Shown: in pieces, positions 54,901 through 63,620 of the stretch
How positions within the stretch are numbered: position 1 is the first letter of the stretch
Layout of the letters: the number at the start of each line of letters is the position of its first letter
From: an uncultured Prevotellaceae bacterium
Lineage (GTDB): Bacteria > Bacteroidota > Bacteroidia > Bacteroidales > Bacteroidaceae
Reading direction: 5' to 3'
DNA: 64,000 nucleotides
NCBI GenBank assembly: GCA_902780025.1
Contig: CACZDV010000008.1
Coordinates: forward strand, 42,870 to 106,869
Made by a program: the position numbers and the translations under genes
The notes under the pieces: model-generated
Databases searched by the model: none
What the model was told of the DNA's origin: nothing
The model's input: the letters and a program-made list of their open reading frames with translations, nothing else

Positions 54901-55722
54901 TTATTTTCTAACAGGGATGGTCAGTGTGAAACTCGTACCAACGCCTTCGGTAGAATCAAACGCGATTTTACCATCATGTTCATTCTCAATGATGTCGCGG
55001 ATGATACCCATCCCCAGTCCTGTTCCCTGTCCCACAGGTTTCGTGGTATAGAACGCCTCGAACAGATGATTCTTCACCTCGTCGGTCATTCCTTCACCAT
55101 TATCGCAGAATGAGATACTGAAAGCATTGCCCTCCGTCTTGACGCTGACGCTGACCTCGGGTTTGTAGTCCTCCGGAGCAGTCTGCGACTTGCGCCAAAC
55201 GGCATAGCAGGCATTATTCATCAGGTTGAGCACGGCACGGCTCAGGTCTTGCGGTATCACCATCATCAGGGGCATTCCCTCCTCATACTCCTCATGGATA
55301 CTGAGGTTGAAACCTTTCTGGTTAGCACGCATGGCGTGATACGACAACCACACGTACTCCTTCACCAGTTGGCAGATATCGGTAGGCAGGAACTCGCCAT
55401 CCTTGCCACGCGAGACGAGGAGGATGCCGCGGATGATGCTGATAGCACGCTCACCGTGTTCCACGATCTTGGCCATATTCTCCTTCAGGTCGCTGACAAT
55501 ATCCTCCATATCCTCACGGTCGTCCTCAGAGAGCTTGTCCTCATTGTCCTCCACTATCTCCGTCAGGTCTTTCAGCAGTTTGTCGGACATCTTGCTGAAG
55601 TTGATGACGAAGTTCAGCGGGTTCTGGATTTCATGCGCAATACCGGCACTCAACATTCCCAAAGAGGCTAACTTCTCCTGCTTCTGCAACTGGGCTTTAA
55701 GTTTCTCGACTTCCTGTTCCAT
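54901..55722 (-). CDS. Soluble histidine kinase with intact phospho-acceptor His
   Basis: 273 residues, no membrane helix. A short coiled coil (1-20), DHp helix with GIAHEIQNPLNF (His30), long acidic hairpin loop, then a HATPase domain with N box NLMNNACYAV, G1 DNGEGM, F box FEAFYTTKPVG and G2 GTGLGMG. It starts 3 nt after the stop of the propeller sensor, whose DHp has the same unusual layout but no His. It lacks any input domain, so it probably depends on the sensor through heterodimers. The likely phosphate acceptor is the receiver protein in the same operon. Confidence 0.9.
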   Translation of the reverse strand: MEQEVEKLKAQLQKQEKLASLGMLSAGIAHEIQNPLNFVINFSKMSDKLLKDLTEIVEDNEDKLSEDDREDMEDIVSDLKENMAKIVEHGERAISIIRGILLVSRGKDGEFLPTDICQLVKEYVWLSYHAMRANQKGFNLSIHEEYEEGMPLMMVIPQDLSRAVLNLMNNACYAVWRKSQTAPEDYKPEVSVSVKTEGNAFSISFCDNGEGMTDEVKNHLFEAFYTTKPVGQGTGLGMGIIRDIIENEHDGKIAFDSTEGVGTSFTLTIPVRK

Positions 55723-55725
55723 AGG

Positions 55726-58560
55726 CTATGCTTTTAAGGCGGGCAACACGATGGTAAACTCGCTGTATTCGTTCTTGACTGATTTCACTTGTATGTCTCC
55801 CCCGTGGTTCTGCACTATCTCACGGCTCAGGTAAAGTCCGACACCTGCCGCCTCACCCGTAGTCTTAGTCGTGAAGAAGGGGTCATAGATCTTGTTGATA
55901 ATGGTTTCCTCGATACCGATGCCATTGTCGCGAATAACGATCGTCACCTTGTCGCCATCAGCCTGCACCTTGAGGGTCACCTCAGGTACATAGGCCGTTT
56001 TCTGGGCTTTCTTCACAACGGCATAGATGCTATTGCCCAGCATACTCATGAAGGTCTTGCTCAGCTGCTCGGCATTACCATTAATGCGAAGCTCGGCATC
56101 CGAAATATCGAATGAGGTCTTGATGGCGTGAGTCTTGATATCGCTGGCAAAGTAGGTTTGCAGCATCTCCTCGTCCTGCCTCAATACTGGCACGAGATCC
56201 ATCGGCACAATACCACCGCTACGGTCTTTCAGCATCTCCTCCATCGCCTTCAGCGTCCGGGTGGTGTTCTGTCCGTGCTCACTGACCTTCTGCAGATTGC
56301 CACGCAACATATCGAGCACATCCATCGTGTCCTCGTAGTTCTCCTTGTCCATGTGGTCTTCCTCGTCCTCGACGTTGGCCTCTACATCCTTTACCAAACC
56401 CTCGGAAAGCTTGGCGAAGTTATTGATATAGTTCAGGGGGTTCAGGATGCGGTCAATGAGTCCTTGTGTCAGTTTACCCACGGTGGCCATCTTCTCCTGA
56501 CGTATCAGCTCGTGTTGGGCATTGCGAAGGTCGGCAGTACGCTCCTGGACAATCGTTTCCAGCTTCTCCTTCTCCTGATTCAGACGGTGCAGACGGTAAC
56601 GGAACAGGCCATAGACGAGCACAGCCAATAACAAGGCATAGAGCAGATTCATGTACCACCGCACATAGAATGGAGGAGTAATCTTGAATTCCATCTTAGC
56701 CACCTCCGACAGTTCGCCGAAAGCAAGAAGGGCCTGTGTCTCGATGGTGTAAGAGCCGGGCGAAAGATTAAAGAATTCCGCATCGTGGTCGTCGGCCCAC
56801 GCGCTCCAGTTACCATTGTTCAGGCGGTAACGGTATAGTGTCATACCCCCGAGAGGTTCAAAGTTAACTGCATAAGTAAAACGCAAATCGTTTTCTTCTG
56901 TGTCCAGTTCCTGCAGTTGCGTCGGCATCTGTCCGTATCCGCCCCACAGGACACTATCACCTTTCAGTACCACAGAACGGAACAGCATCTTGGGTTTTGT
57001 CGTCAGCTCATAGTCCTTCTTACTAGTATCTATTATGACGATTTCTTTATCCATTCCTATCCATATTTCCTGCTGCTTGCAGAATAGAGACCGAACGGGA
57101 AAATCGCTGAGCGGGAACAGCATGGCATCTATATTGTCAGTAAGCCGCTTGCCGTCCTTCCATCGATACAGGCCCTTGCCTTCGTTGTTGGTAAGCCAGG
57201 TCACGCCGTTGGCATCAGCATACGAGAATTGCGGATAGGGGAAAGGCTTCGTCGTCTCAGCGTTCACAACAGTCACTTTACCGCCAAGCATTACCAACGT
57301 GGCTGCATTCTCATCAACGACACCTACGCTGTGAGGCTTGAAAGAATCCTCGGCAGGCCGTTTGCACCACACCTCACCATACAGGTTCTGCAACCACAAT
57401 GAGCCATCGGCATCCTTGGCCATATTGGTCACCTTCTCCAACTTACACACCAGCTGATGGTTACTGCCACCAGTGGTCATGGTATAGACGGCATCAATCT
57501 CACCACAGTAGACCAATCCCCCGTCTACCATAAGCGATAACGTGTTGGCATTGGTCAGCTGCGTCACACTACTGCCTGCTATCCGGTAGATACCGTTGGC
57601 CGTAGCCGCGAGCAATCCCTGCGGAGTGGGTGCCAACTTCCAACATGCATGGTTGACACCCCGCACCTGCTGCAGTCTATAGCCCGTCAAACGGAACAAG
57701 CCGCTATTGGTTCCTATGTATTTCTCACCATTGTATTCCTCAATGGCCTCCACCTCGCCCGTCAGCCCTTCATATTTAGTGAAACGCGAATACGAGGAAG
57801 GAACGGCCACGGAGAACACACCATTGTCGGTAGCCCCCCAGAGGACGCCATGTCCGTCATAGGCAACGTAAGTCACGCTGTTACAGCAGAGACCGTTTTC
57901 TTCTGTCAGGCTATAGAGTTCGCGTCCGGAATCGTCAATGATACTGATGCCCCTACCCTTTCTGACAATGGCTTTGAGGCCAGCATCCAACTCTTCCTCT
58001 TGAGTGACGTCCTGTAGTACCACTACTTGTCCGTTCTTATCCACAGCGTCCGTCTGTACAATGTCCGACAGTCCGGCTTTCAGCGGCTCCGAACTGACAC
58101 GCTTTACTTGCTTTACCTGTTTGCCGTCAACCTTAAAAAGATTGCCATCGTTCACCAGGAAGTTAAGGTCGCTGCCGTTATCCCATATTTCAAGCACTTC
58201 ACCTCGAAACAGCCCCTTACTGGCCATTCGCTGCAGAGCCAACTCGCCATTAGGTTTCAGAATGATACGTCCGAAGTAGTTATAGCCACCCACCCAGATA
58301 ACATCATGACGGTCGCGATAGACCACGGTGACGCGAGTGATGCCAGGCGTATGCAGCATACGCCACTCGGCATTATCATAATACATCAGACCCTCGAAGT
58401 TGGCCACGAAGATGGTGCCGTCCTTACCTATTTCAATATCGAAATTACGGTTATGGGCATGATACTCTTCTGACATGTAATTACGGATGAAGGGAACACC
58501 CTGAGCAAATGACGTCAAAAGTGAGAAGCTGAAAACAAGAAGTAACAACAGTCGCTTCAT
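55726..58560 (-). CDS. Propeller sensor kinase with degenerate phospho-acceptor site
   Basis: 944 residues. Signal peptide (1-20), periplasmic beta-propeller repeats (about 35-530, IGKDGTIFVANFEGLMYYD-type Reg_prop units), Y_Y_Y domain (about 555-630), one membrane helix (635-652), DHp region (665-780) and HATPase (800-944) with MLGNSIYAV, DNGIGI and FFTTK. It looks like Bacteroidota hybrid two-component sensors but has no receiver or AraC output. In the DHp the expected HExxNP reads LIDRILNP: Asp703 replaces His. It is therefore unlikely to autophosphorylate and may act as the sensing half of a pair with the next gene. Overlaps the WD-like gene by 4 nt. Confidence 0.87.
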   Translation of the reverse strand: MKRLLLLLVFSFSLLTSFAQGVPFIRNYMSEEYHAHNRNFDIEIGKDGTIFVANFEGLMYYDNAEWRMLHTPGITRVTVVYRDRHDVIWVGGYNYFGRIILKPNGELALQRMASKGLFRGEVLEIWDNGSDLNFLVNDGNLFKVDGKQVKQVKRVSSEPLKAGLSDIVQTDAVDKNGQVVVLQDVTQEEELDAGLKAIVRKGRGISIIDDSGRELYSLTEENGLCCNSVTYVAYDGHGVLWGATDNGVFSVAVPSSYSRFTKYEGLTGEVEAIEEYNGEKYIGTNSGLFRLTGYRLQQVRGVNHACWKLAPTPQGLLAATANGIYRIAGSSVTQLTNANTLSLMVDGGLVYCGEIDAVYTMTTGGSNHQLVCKLEKVTNMAKDADGSLWLQNLYGEVWCKRPAEDSFKPHSVGVVDENAATLVMLGGKVTVVNAETTKPFPYPQFSYADANGVTWLTNNEGKGLYRWKDGKRLTDNIDAMLFPLSDFPVRSLFCKQQEIWIGMDKEIVIIDTSKKDYELTTKPKMLFRSVVLKGDSVLWGGYGQMPTQLQELDTEENDLRFTYAVNFEPLGGMTLYRYRLNNGNWSAWADDHDAEFFNLSPGSYTIETQALLAFGELSEVAKMEFKITPPFYVRWYMNLLYALLLAVLVYGLFRYRLHRLNQEKEKLETIVQERTADLRNAQHELIRQEKMATVGKLTQGLIDRILNPLNYINNFAKLSEGLVKDVEANVEDEEDHMDKENYEDTMDVLDMLRGNLQKVSEHGQNTTRTLKAMEEMLKDRSGGIVPMDLVPVLRQDEEMLQTYFASDIKTHAIKTSFDISDAELRINGNAEQLSKTFMSMLGNSIYAVVKKAQKTAYVPEVTLKVQADGDKVTIVIRDNGIGIEETIINKIYDPFFTTKTTGEAAGVGLYLSREIVQNHGGDIQVKSVKNEYSEFTIVLPALKA

Positions 58561-60143
58561 GGCTTCACCTCCTTTCCTTTTTCTGTGATGAACGGTTCAT
58601 AGGGCACATTCTGTCCGATGTAATAGTTCCATTCGTCCTGGGTAAAGTTGCGCTTCAAGCGACTCTTCAACACATCCACCATCATAGGCACCGACAAGAG
58701 TGCCTGCAGAAGGTTTCCATTCTGGTCGCCCATCCAAGCGTAGTTTTTGGAACTGTCGAAGTTGAAGTTCATAATCCAGGAATCTGCCGTGAGCATCGTC
58801 ATCGACTCAATTTTGGAACTGGCCGTGTTCCAGAATTTTACTGTGCCGTCATAGCTCGACGACACCAGACGCTGATTATTCAACTTCAGTTTGGAGATGC
58901 GCGAGAGGTGGCCTTCGAGTTTCGTCACCTTCTGGTCGCCCTCGTCGTATAGATAAATGGTTCCGTCGCTCATGCCGAAGACTTGTTTCTTGGATGCCTT
59001 GGAACTGGCAAAGGCCGTCACACGTCCAGTTACCGGCACGTTCGTGGTAACCAGTTCATTAATTCCCTTCACCAGATGCTGTCGACCCTGGTCGTCAAAA
59101 AGTATGGGCAGATTATTGTAACGGCTGGTAGCAGTAAGGCGGAAGTTTAGTTCGCGGGAGGCGACAATCATTTTCTTCTGCTTGTCGTAGACAGCCAAAC
59201 CATGTTCACCCATCAGCAACAGGCTGTTGTCATCAAGGTTGGTAACGGAAATTGGATTCTCAAGATTGCTGATGGTCATGACACGGGGAATCTCATGTTC
59301 GACAATGACCAGATGACCGCTTCGGCTGATAACATAAATGGTTGCATCGTCATCAACATAGAGATCGCGGAAGTCGAAAGTTTTGTCGCTGAATAACACG
59401 TCACTATGCAACTGATCACCCTGCTTGCGGTGAAGCATGATTTCACCATACGTACTGGCAGTCACCCACCTACCGTCATTGCCCGGAAGATAGTAAACGC
59501 CCATCAGGGCTCCCCGATGTTTGGGCCATGTCTGCATACTCTGGCTGGCAGACATCAGCGACTGGAAAACTGCCGGATAATAAACATCGCCCTGATAGCG
59601 GTCTGTATACAGATAGGAGGCATAGGCAAGCAGTCCTGCCAGGTCGCTATTTCCCAGTCGGGCCTGCACTAACGACACCGAACCCAATGAGCGCCCCAAG
59701 GCCACATAGCTCAGCGTATCGGCCACCCGTTTTGAGAACTCTGCCTGAATACGCTGATGGTCAGCCATCTGACGTTCAGACTCCGCAACCAGACGGGCAT
59801 CCTGAGCCTGTTGCTCAGAGACGACAGCCTTTTCCTGAGCTATCAATGCATTATGGCGCTCTACTTCAGAACGCTGGCGCATCTCCTCAGCTACTCGTTT
59901 CTGCTGAATAGCCTCTTCGCGCTGTTCGTCAGAGATTTCCTTTTGCTGATAGGCTATTTCCTCCATCTGCTTGCTAACGCTACGGACGACTGCCGAGCGC
60001 TTTTCTTGCAGCTGGAGTTCTGCGACCTGAGTTTCCAAGTCGTTGGCACGTTGATGCTCAACGTACCATCCCGTCAGGCCAGCCACCGTTGTTCCCAACA
60101 AAGCCAGACCTGCTACTCCTGTCGCTATATCCTTTTTCTTCAC
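58557..60143 (-). CDS. Membrane-anchored coiled-coil and WD-like propeller protein
   Basis: 528 residues. One N-terminal membrane helix (about 7-26, ATGVAGLALLGTTVAGLTGW), a long Gln/Glu/Arg-rich coiled coil (about 30-150), then WD40-like beta repeats (about 200-480, including LVSSSYDGTVKFWNT). It ends in LKRNFTQDEWNYYIG..PYEPF, a tail like that found after WD repeats in larger signalling proteins. No enzyme motif. The topology suggests the propeller is cytosolic if the helix is a plain anchor, but this is not certain. It overlaps its neighbours by 4 nt each, so it is an obligate part of this operon. Likely scaffold; function unknown. Confidence 0.75.
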   Translation of the reverse strand: MKKKDIATGVAGLALLGTTVAGLTGWYVEHQRANDLETQVAELQLQEKRSAVVRSVSKQMEEIAYQQKEISDEQREEAIQQKRVAEEMRQRSEVERHNALIAQEKAVVSEQQAQDARLVAESERQMADHQRIQAEFSKRVADTLSYVALGRSLGSVSLVQARLGNSDLAGLLAYASYLYTDRYQGDVYYPAVFQSLMSASQSMQTWPKHRGALMGVYYLPGNDGRWVTASTYGEIMLHRKQGDQLHSDVLFSDKTFDFRDLYVDDDATIYVISRSGHLVIVEHEIPRVMTISNLENPISVTNLDDNSLLLMGEHGLAVYDKQKKMIVASRELNFRLTATSRYNNLPILFDDQGRQHLVKGINELVTTNVPVTGRVTAFASSKASKKQVFGMSDGTIYLYDEGDQKVTKLEGHLSRISKLKLNNQRLVSSSYDGTVKFWNTASSKIESMTMLTADSWIMNFNFDSSKNYAWMGDQNGNLLQALLSVPMMVDVLKSRLKRNFTQDEWNYYIGQNVPYEPFITEKGKEVKP

Positions 60144-61303
60144 AGTCTCTTCAGAGCCAGTATCGTAATGTCGTCGCTTTGTTCTGCTTCGCCCACAAAG
60201 GCAGCCACGTCGGCTTTGACAGTCTCGATAGTCTGCTGACAGCTTTGGCGCGTCACGCCCTCCAGCGTCTTCTTCAGACGACTGTCACCGAACTCTTCGA
60301 AGTCCTTGTTGACAGCCTCGGTCACGCCGTCAGTAAACAGAACGATAGAGTCGCCATGTTCCAACTGAAGCGTACCGTCATGATAGTCCAGACCGTCGAT
60401 GGCTCCTACCATCGGGTCGTTCATGATGGGCAGGGGCTCCACGGTACCATCGGGCTTCATGAGATAGGGCGGATTGTGGCCTGCATTGCAGAAGGTGACC
60501 TCACCCGTATTCACATTCAGGATACCGTAGAAAACGGTGACGAACATACTGTCGACGGACTCTGCAGCCAATAGCTTATTGGAATAGGCAATACATTCCG
60601 AGGGCTTTCCACCACGAATGCCTGTTGCACGTATCAGCGTACGACTGACGGCCATGAAAATGGCAGCAGGAATACCCTTACCACTCACGTCGGCCATCAC
60701 GAATCCAATACGGTCGTCGTCGATACGGAAGAAGTCATAGAAGTCTCCTCCTACGTCCTTGGCGGGAGTCATCGAGGCTGCGATATCCAGCTTGTCAGTC
60801 AGTTCCGGGAAGGGAGGGAAGACCCTTGGCAGGATAGCCTGCTGTATCTCGCTGGCAATAGCCAGGTCACTCTTCAGCGACTCCAACTGCGTGTGCTCCG
60901 CTTGCGACTGGTGAACGTACTCTATCTGCTCAATGGCCTTCTCAATGGTCACACTCAGATCATCCAAATCGATAGGCTTGGTGGCAAAGTCGAAGGCTCC
61001 GTTGTTCATGGCCTGGCGGATATTGCCCATATCGCCATAAGCGCTGACCATGATGACTTTCAGCGCAGGATTGCGCATCTCGTTGAGCTTGGCCAGCAGG
61101 GTGAGACCGTCCATCTCGGGCATGTTGATGTCCGACAGGATTATCTCGATGTCTGGATGCTTCACCATCATAGTGAGAGCTTCCAAACCGTTATGGGCGA
61201 ATACGAATTCGTATTCGCCCTTACGGATCTTCCTTCTAAAGTATTGTGTCAACAGCAACTCGAGATCCATCTCGTCGTCGACACTCAGAATCTTAATTGG
61301 CAT
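60140..61303 (-). CDS. Response regulator with PP2C/SpoIIE-type phosphatase output
   Basis: 387 residues. Receiver domain 1-125 with Asp9/Asp10, phospho-acceptor Asp58 (SDINMPEMDG), Ser in VSAYGD and Lys in ATKPID. A helical linker, then a PP2C (RsbU/SpoIIE) domain 165-387 with KDVGGDFYDFF, MADVSGKG, NAGHNPP and SDDITIL metal-site aspartates. Such proteins usually dephosphorylate an anti-anti-sigma (STAS) protein when activated by phosphorylation; no STAS gene is in the window. Probably the phosphate acceptor of the kinase at 54901-55722. Confidence 0.92.
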   Translation of the reverse strand: MPIKILSVDDEMDLELLLTQYFRRKIRKGEYEFVFAHNGLEALTMMVKHPDIEIILSDINMPEMDGLTLLAKLNEMRNPALKVIMVSAYGDMGNIRQAMNNGAFDFATKPIDLDDLSVTIEKAIEQIEYVHQSQAEHTQLESLKSDLAIASEIQQAILPRVFPPFPELTDKLDIAASMTPAKDVGGDFYDFFRIDDDRIGFVMADVSGKGIPAAIFMAVSRTLIRATGIRGGKPSECIAYSNKLLAAESVDSMFVTVFYGILNVNTGEVTFCNAGHNPPYLMKPDGTVEPLPIMNDPMVGAIDGLDYHDGTLQLEHGDSIVLFTDGVTEAVNKDFEEFGDSRLKKTLEGVTRQSCQQTIETVKADVAAFVGEAEQSDDITILALKRL

Positions 61304-61324
61304 TATTATCTTGTTATTACGTTA

Positions 61325-63532
61325 TTATGCAAACGCGATAGTCAGTCCGGCCATGACGATGGAGACCATCGACATAAGCTTGATAAGGATGTTCAGCGAC
61401 GGACCACTGGTGTCCTTGAACGGGTCGCCCACGGTGTCACCCACGATGGTGGCCTTGTGACAAGCAGAACCTTTGCCGCCGAAATTACCTTCCTCGACCA
61501 TCTTTTTGGCGTTGTCCCAGGCACCGCCGGCATTGGCCATAAAGACTGCCAGCGTGAAACCAGCCGTCAGGCCGCCCACCAACAGACCCATGACACCAGC
61601 CACGCCGAGCAGACAACCCACTACAATGGGGATGGCAATGGCTAAGAGCGACGGGAAGATCATCTCCTTCTGAGCTGAACGGGTGGAGATTTCCACGCAA
61701 CGGCTGTAGTCAGGCGTACCTGTACCTTCGAGGATGCCCTTGATCTCACGGAACTGACGGCGCACTTCTTCGACCATGCTTTGGGCAGCACGACCTACAG
61801 CACCCATCGTCAGACCGCAGAACAGGAAGGCAGCCATACCGCCGATGAAGGCTCCAACGAGCACCTTGGGGTTCATCAGGTTCACCTGGAAGAACTCCAT
61901 GAACTGCACCATGTCGGCGCTCTCCGGATTAAAGACATTACCTGCATTATCGATGAATGTCTGGCCATGCTCAACGGCACGAGCCATCGCAATCTTGATT
62001 TCCTCCACATACGAAGCCAACAGGGCCAGAGCCGTCAGGGCAGCAGAGCCAATAGCAAAGCCCTTACCCGTGGCAGCGGTCGTGTTGCCAAGGGCATCGA
62101 GGGCATCCGTACGCTGACGAACCTCAGGCTCCAACTCACTCATCTCAGCGTTACCGCCGGCATTATCGGCAATGGGACCGTAGGCGTCAGTAGCCAACGT
62201 GATGCCTAATGTTGAGAGCATACCCACGGCAGCAATACCAATACCATAAAGACCACGCGACATCGAACTGGCCGTCATAGAGAGGTCAAATCCGTTAGCG
62301 CAGAGATAGGAGAGCATGATAGCTACGGAGATGGTGACCACAGGAATCATGGTCGATATCATACCCGTGCCTATACCTTTTATAATAACGGTGGCAGCAC
62401 CCGTCTGCGACGAAGCGGCAATATCCTGTGTCGGCTTGTAAGAGTGCGAAGTGTAGTACTCCGTTCCCTGTCCGATAATGACACCAGCACAGAGGCCTGT
62501 AATGACGGAGAACGAAACGCCCAGCCAGTTCTCAATCTGGAAGAGGTACAATATAATAAAGGTGGCAACAGCTATCAGCACAGCTGAGACATTCGTGCCG
62601 AGCGACAGCGACTTCAGCAGTTCCTTCATACCTGCGCCCTCCTTGGTACGAACCAGGAAGATGCCGATGAGCGACAGGAAGATACCTACGGCAGCGATAA
62701 TCATCGGAGCGATGACAGCCTTCAGCTGCATATCGCCATTCATGGCAAACGCCGTAGCGCCTAAGGCAGCCGTCGACAGGATAGAGCCGCAATAGCTCTC
62801 GTAGAGGTCGGCACCCATACCGGCCACGTCACCTACGTTGTCACCCACGTTGTCGGCAATGGTAGCGGGATTGCGGGGATCGTCCTCAGGAATATCCTGC
62901 TCTACCTTACCTACCAGGTCGGCGCCTACGTCAGCAGCCTTGGTATAGATACCACCACCGACACGGGCAAACAGGGCCTGCGTCGAAGCGCCCATACCGA
63001 AGGTCAGCATCGTGGTGGTGATGGTGATGAGCGCCATCTGGTCGCCGTGATAGACAAAGGAGAGAGCGAAGAACCAGCCGGCGATGTCGAGCAGTCCGAG
63101 TCCGACAACGGTGAGTCCCATCACGGCGCCCGAACGGAAGGCAATCTTCAGTCCGAGGTTCAGACCCTGACGGGCACCGTTGGCCGTACGGCCGCTGGCA
63201 TAGGTAGCGGTCTTCATACCGAAGAAACCAGCCAATCCGCTGAAGAAACCGCCTGTCAGGAAGGCTACGGGCACCCACGGATTCTGCACGTGGAGCACAT
63301 AGGCCATGAAGGCGAAAATGACAGCGAGCACCACAAAGACGATGGCGACCACCTTGTACTGTTGTTTCAGATAGGCCATTGCGCCGCGGCGTACGTGACC
63401 AGCAATCTCTCTCATTCTCGGCGTACCTTCGTCTTCGCCCATCATCTGACGGAAGAAAAACCACGCCATGCTTAGTGCAACCACCGATGCGATGGGCACA
63501 AGCCAAAAAGCTACAGGAATATTCATTGACAT
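61325..63532 (-). CDS. hppA: Membrane-bound pyrophosphatase, K+-dependent type (Na+ and/or H+ pump)
   Basis: 735 residues from ATG at 63532. Sixteen-helix integral membrane pyrophosphatase that couples PPi hydrolysis to ion export. Catalytic-loop Asp motifs DVGADLVGKVEQ, DNVGDNVGD and GDTVGDPFKD are present. GNTTAATGKG has Ala where K+-independent pumps have Lys, so K+ is needed. Bacteroides-type members are known to move Na+ or both Na+ and H+, so Na+ is likely. The next gene starts after only 21 nt without a promoter, so the signalling/NRPS operon may be transcribed from the hppA promoter. Confidence 0.93.
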   Translation of the reverse strand: MSMNIPVAFWLVPIASVVALSMAWFFFRQMMGEDEGTPRMREIAGHVRRGAMAYLKQQYKVVAIVFVVLAVIFAFMAYVLHVQNPWVPVAFLTGGFFSGLAGFFGMKTATYASGRTANGARQGLNLGLKIAFRSGAVMGLTVVGLGLLDIAGWFFALSFVYHGDQMALITITTTMLTFGMGASTQALFARVGGGIYTKAADVGADLVGKVEQDIPEDDPRNPATIADNVGDNVGDVAGMGADLYESYCGSILSTAALGATAFAMNGDMQLKAVIAPMIIAAVGIFLSLIGIFLVRTKEGAGMKELLKSLSLGTNVSAVLIAVATFIILYLFQIENWLGVSFSVITGLCAGVIIGQGTEYYTSHSYKPTQDIAASSQTGAATVIIKGIGTGMISTMIPVVTISVAIMLSYLCANGFDLSMTASSMSRGLYGIGIAAVGMLSTLGITLATDAYGPIADNAGGNAEMSELEPEVRQRTDALDALGNTTAATGKGFAIGSAALTALALLASYVEEIKIAMARAVEHGQTFIDNAGNVFNPESADMVQFMEFFQVNLMNPKVLVGAFIGGMAAFLFCGLTMGAVGRAAQSMVEEVRRQFREIKGILEGTGTPDYSRCVEISTRSAQKEMIFPSLLAIAIPIVVGCLLGVAGVMGLLVGGLTAGFTLAVFMANAGGAWDNAKKMVEEGNFGGKGSACHKATIVGDTVGDPFKDTSGPSLNILIKLMSMVSIVMAGLTIAFA

Positions 63533-63559
63533 ATTTAGTTTTGGGTTACTTTCTCCGTG

Positions 63560-63590
63560 CAAAATTACGGAATTAATTCCAATTAACAAA
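63560..63590 (-). promoter_or_regulatory. Promoter of hppA (and perhaps of the downstream operon)
   Basis: Minus-strand TTTG (63590-63587) and TAATTTTG (63567-63560), 19 bp apart. The predicted start near 63555 rules out the open-frame starts at 63589 and supports ATG 63532. Confidence 0.78.
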
Positions 63591-63620
63591 ATATTTTGGA
63601 GATTTTTCTACCAAGGCTAC

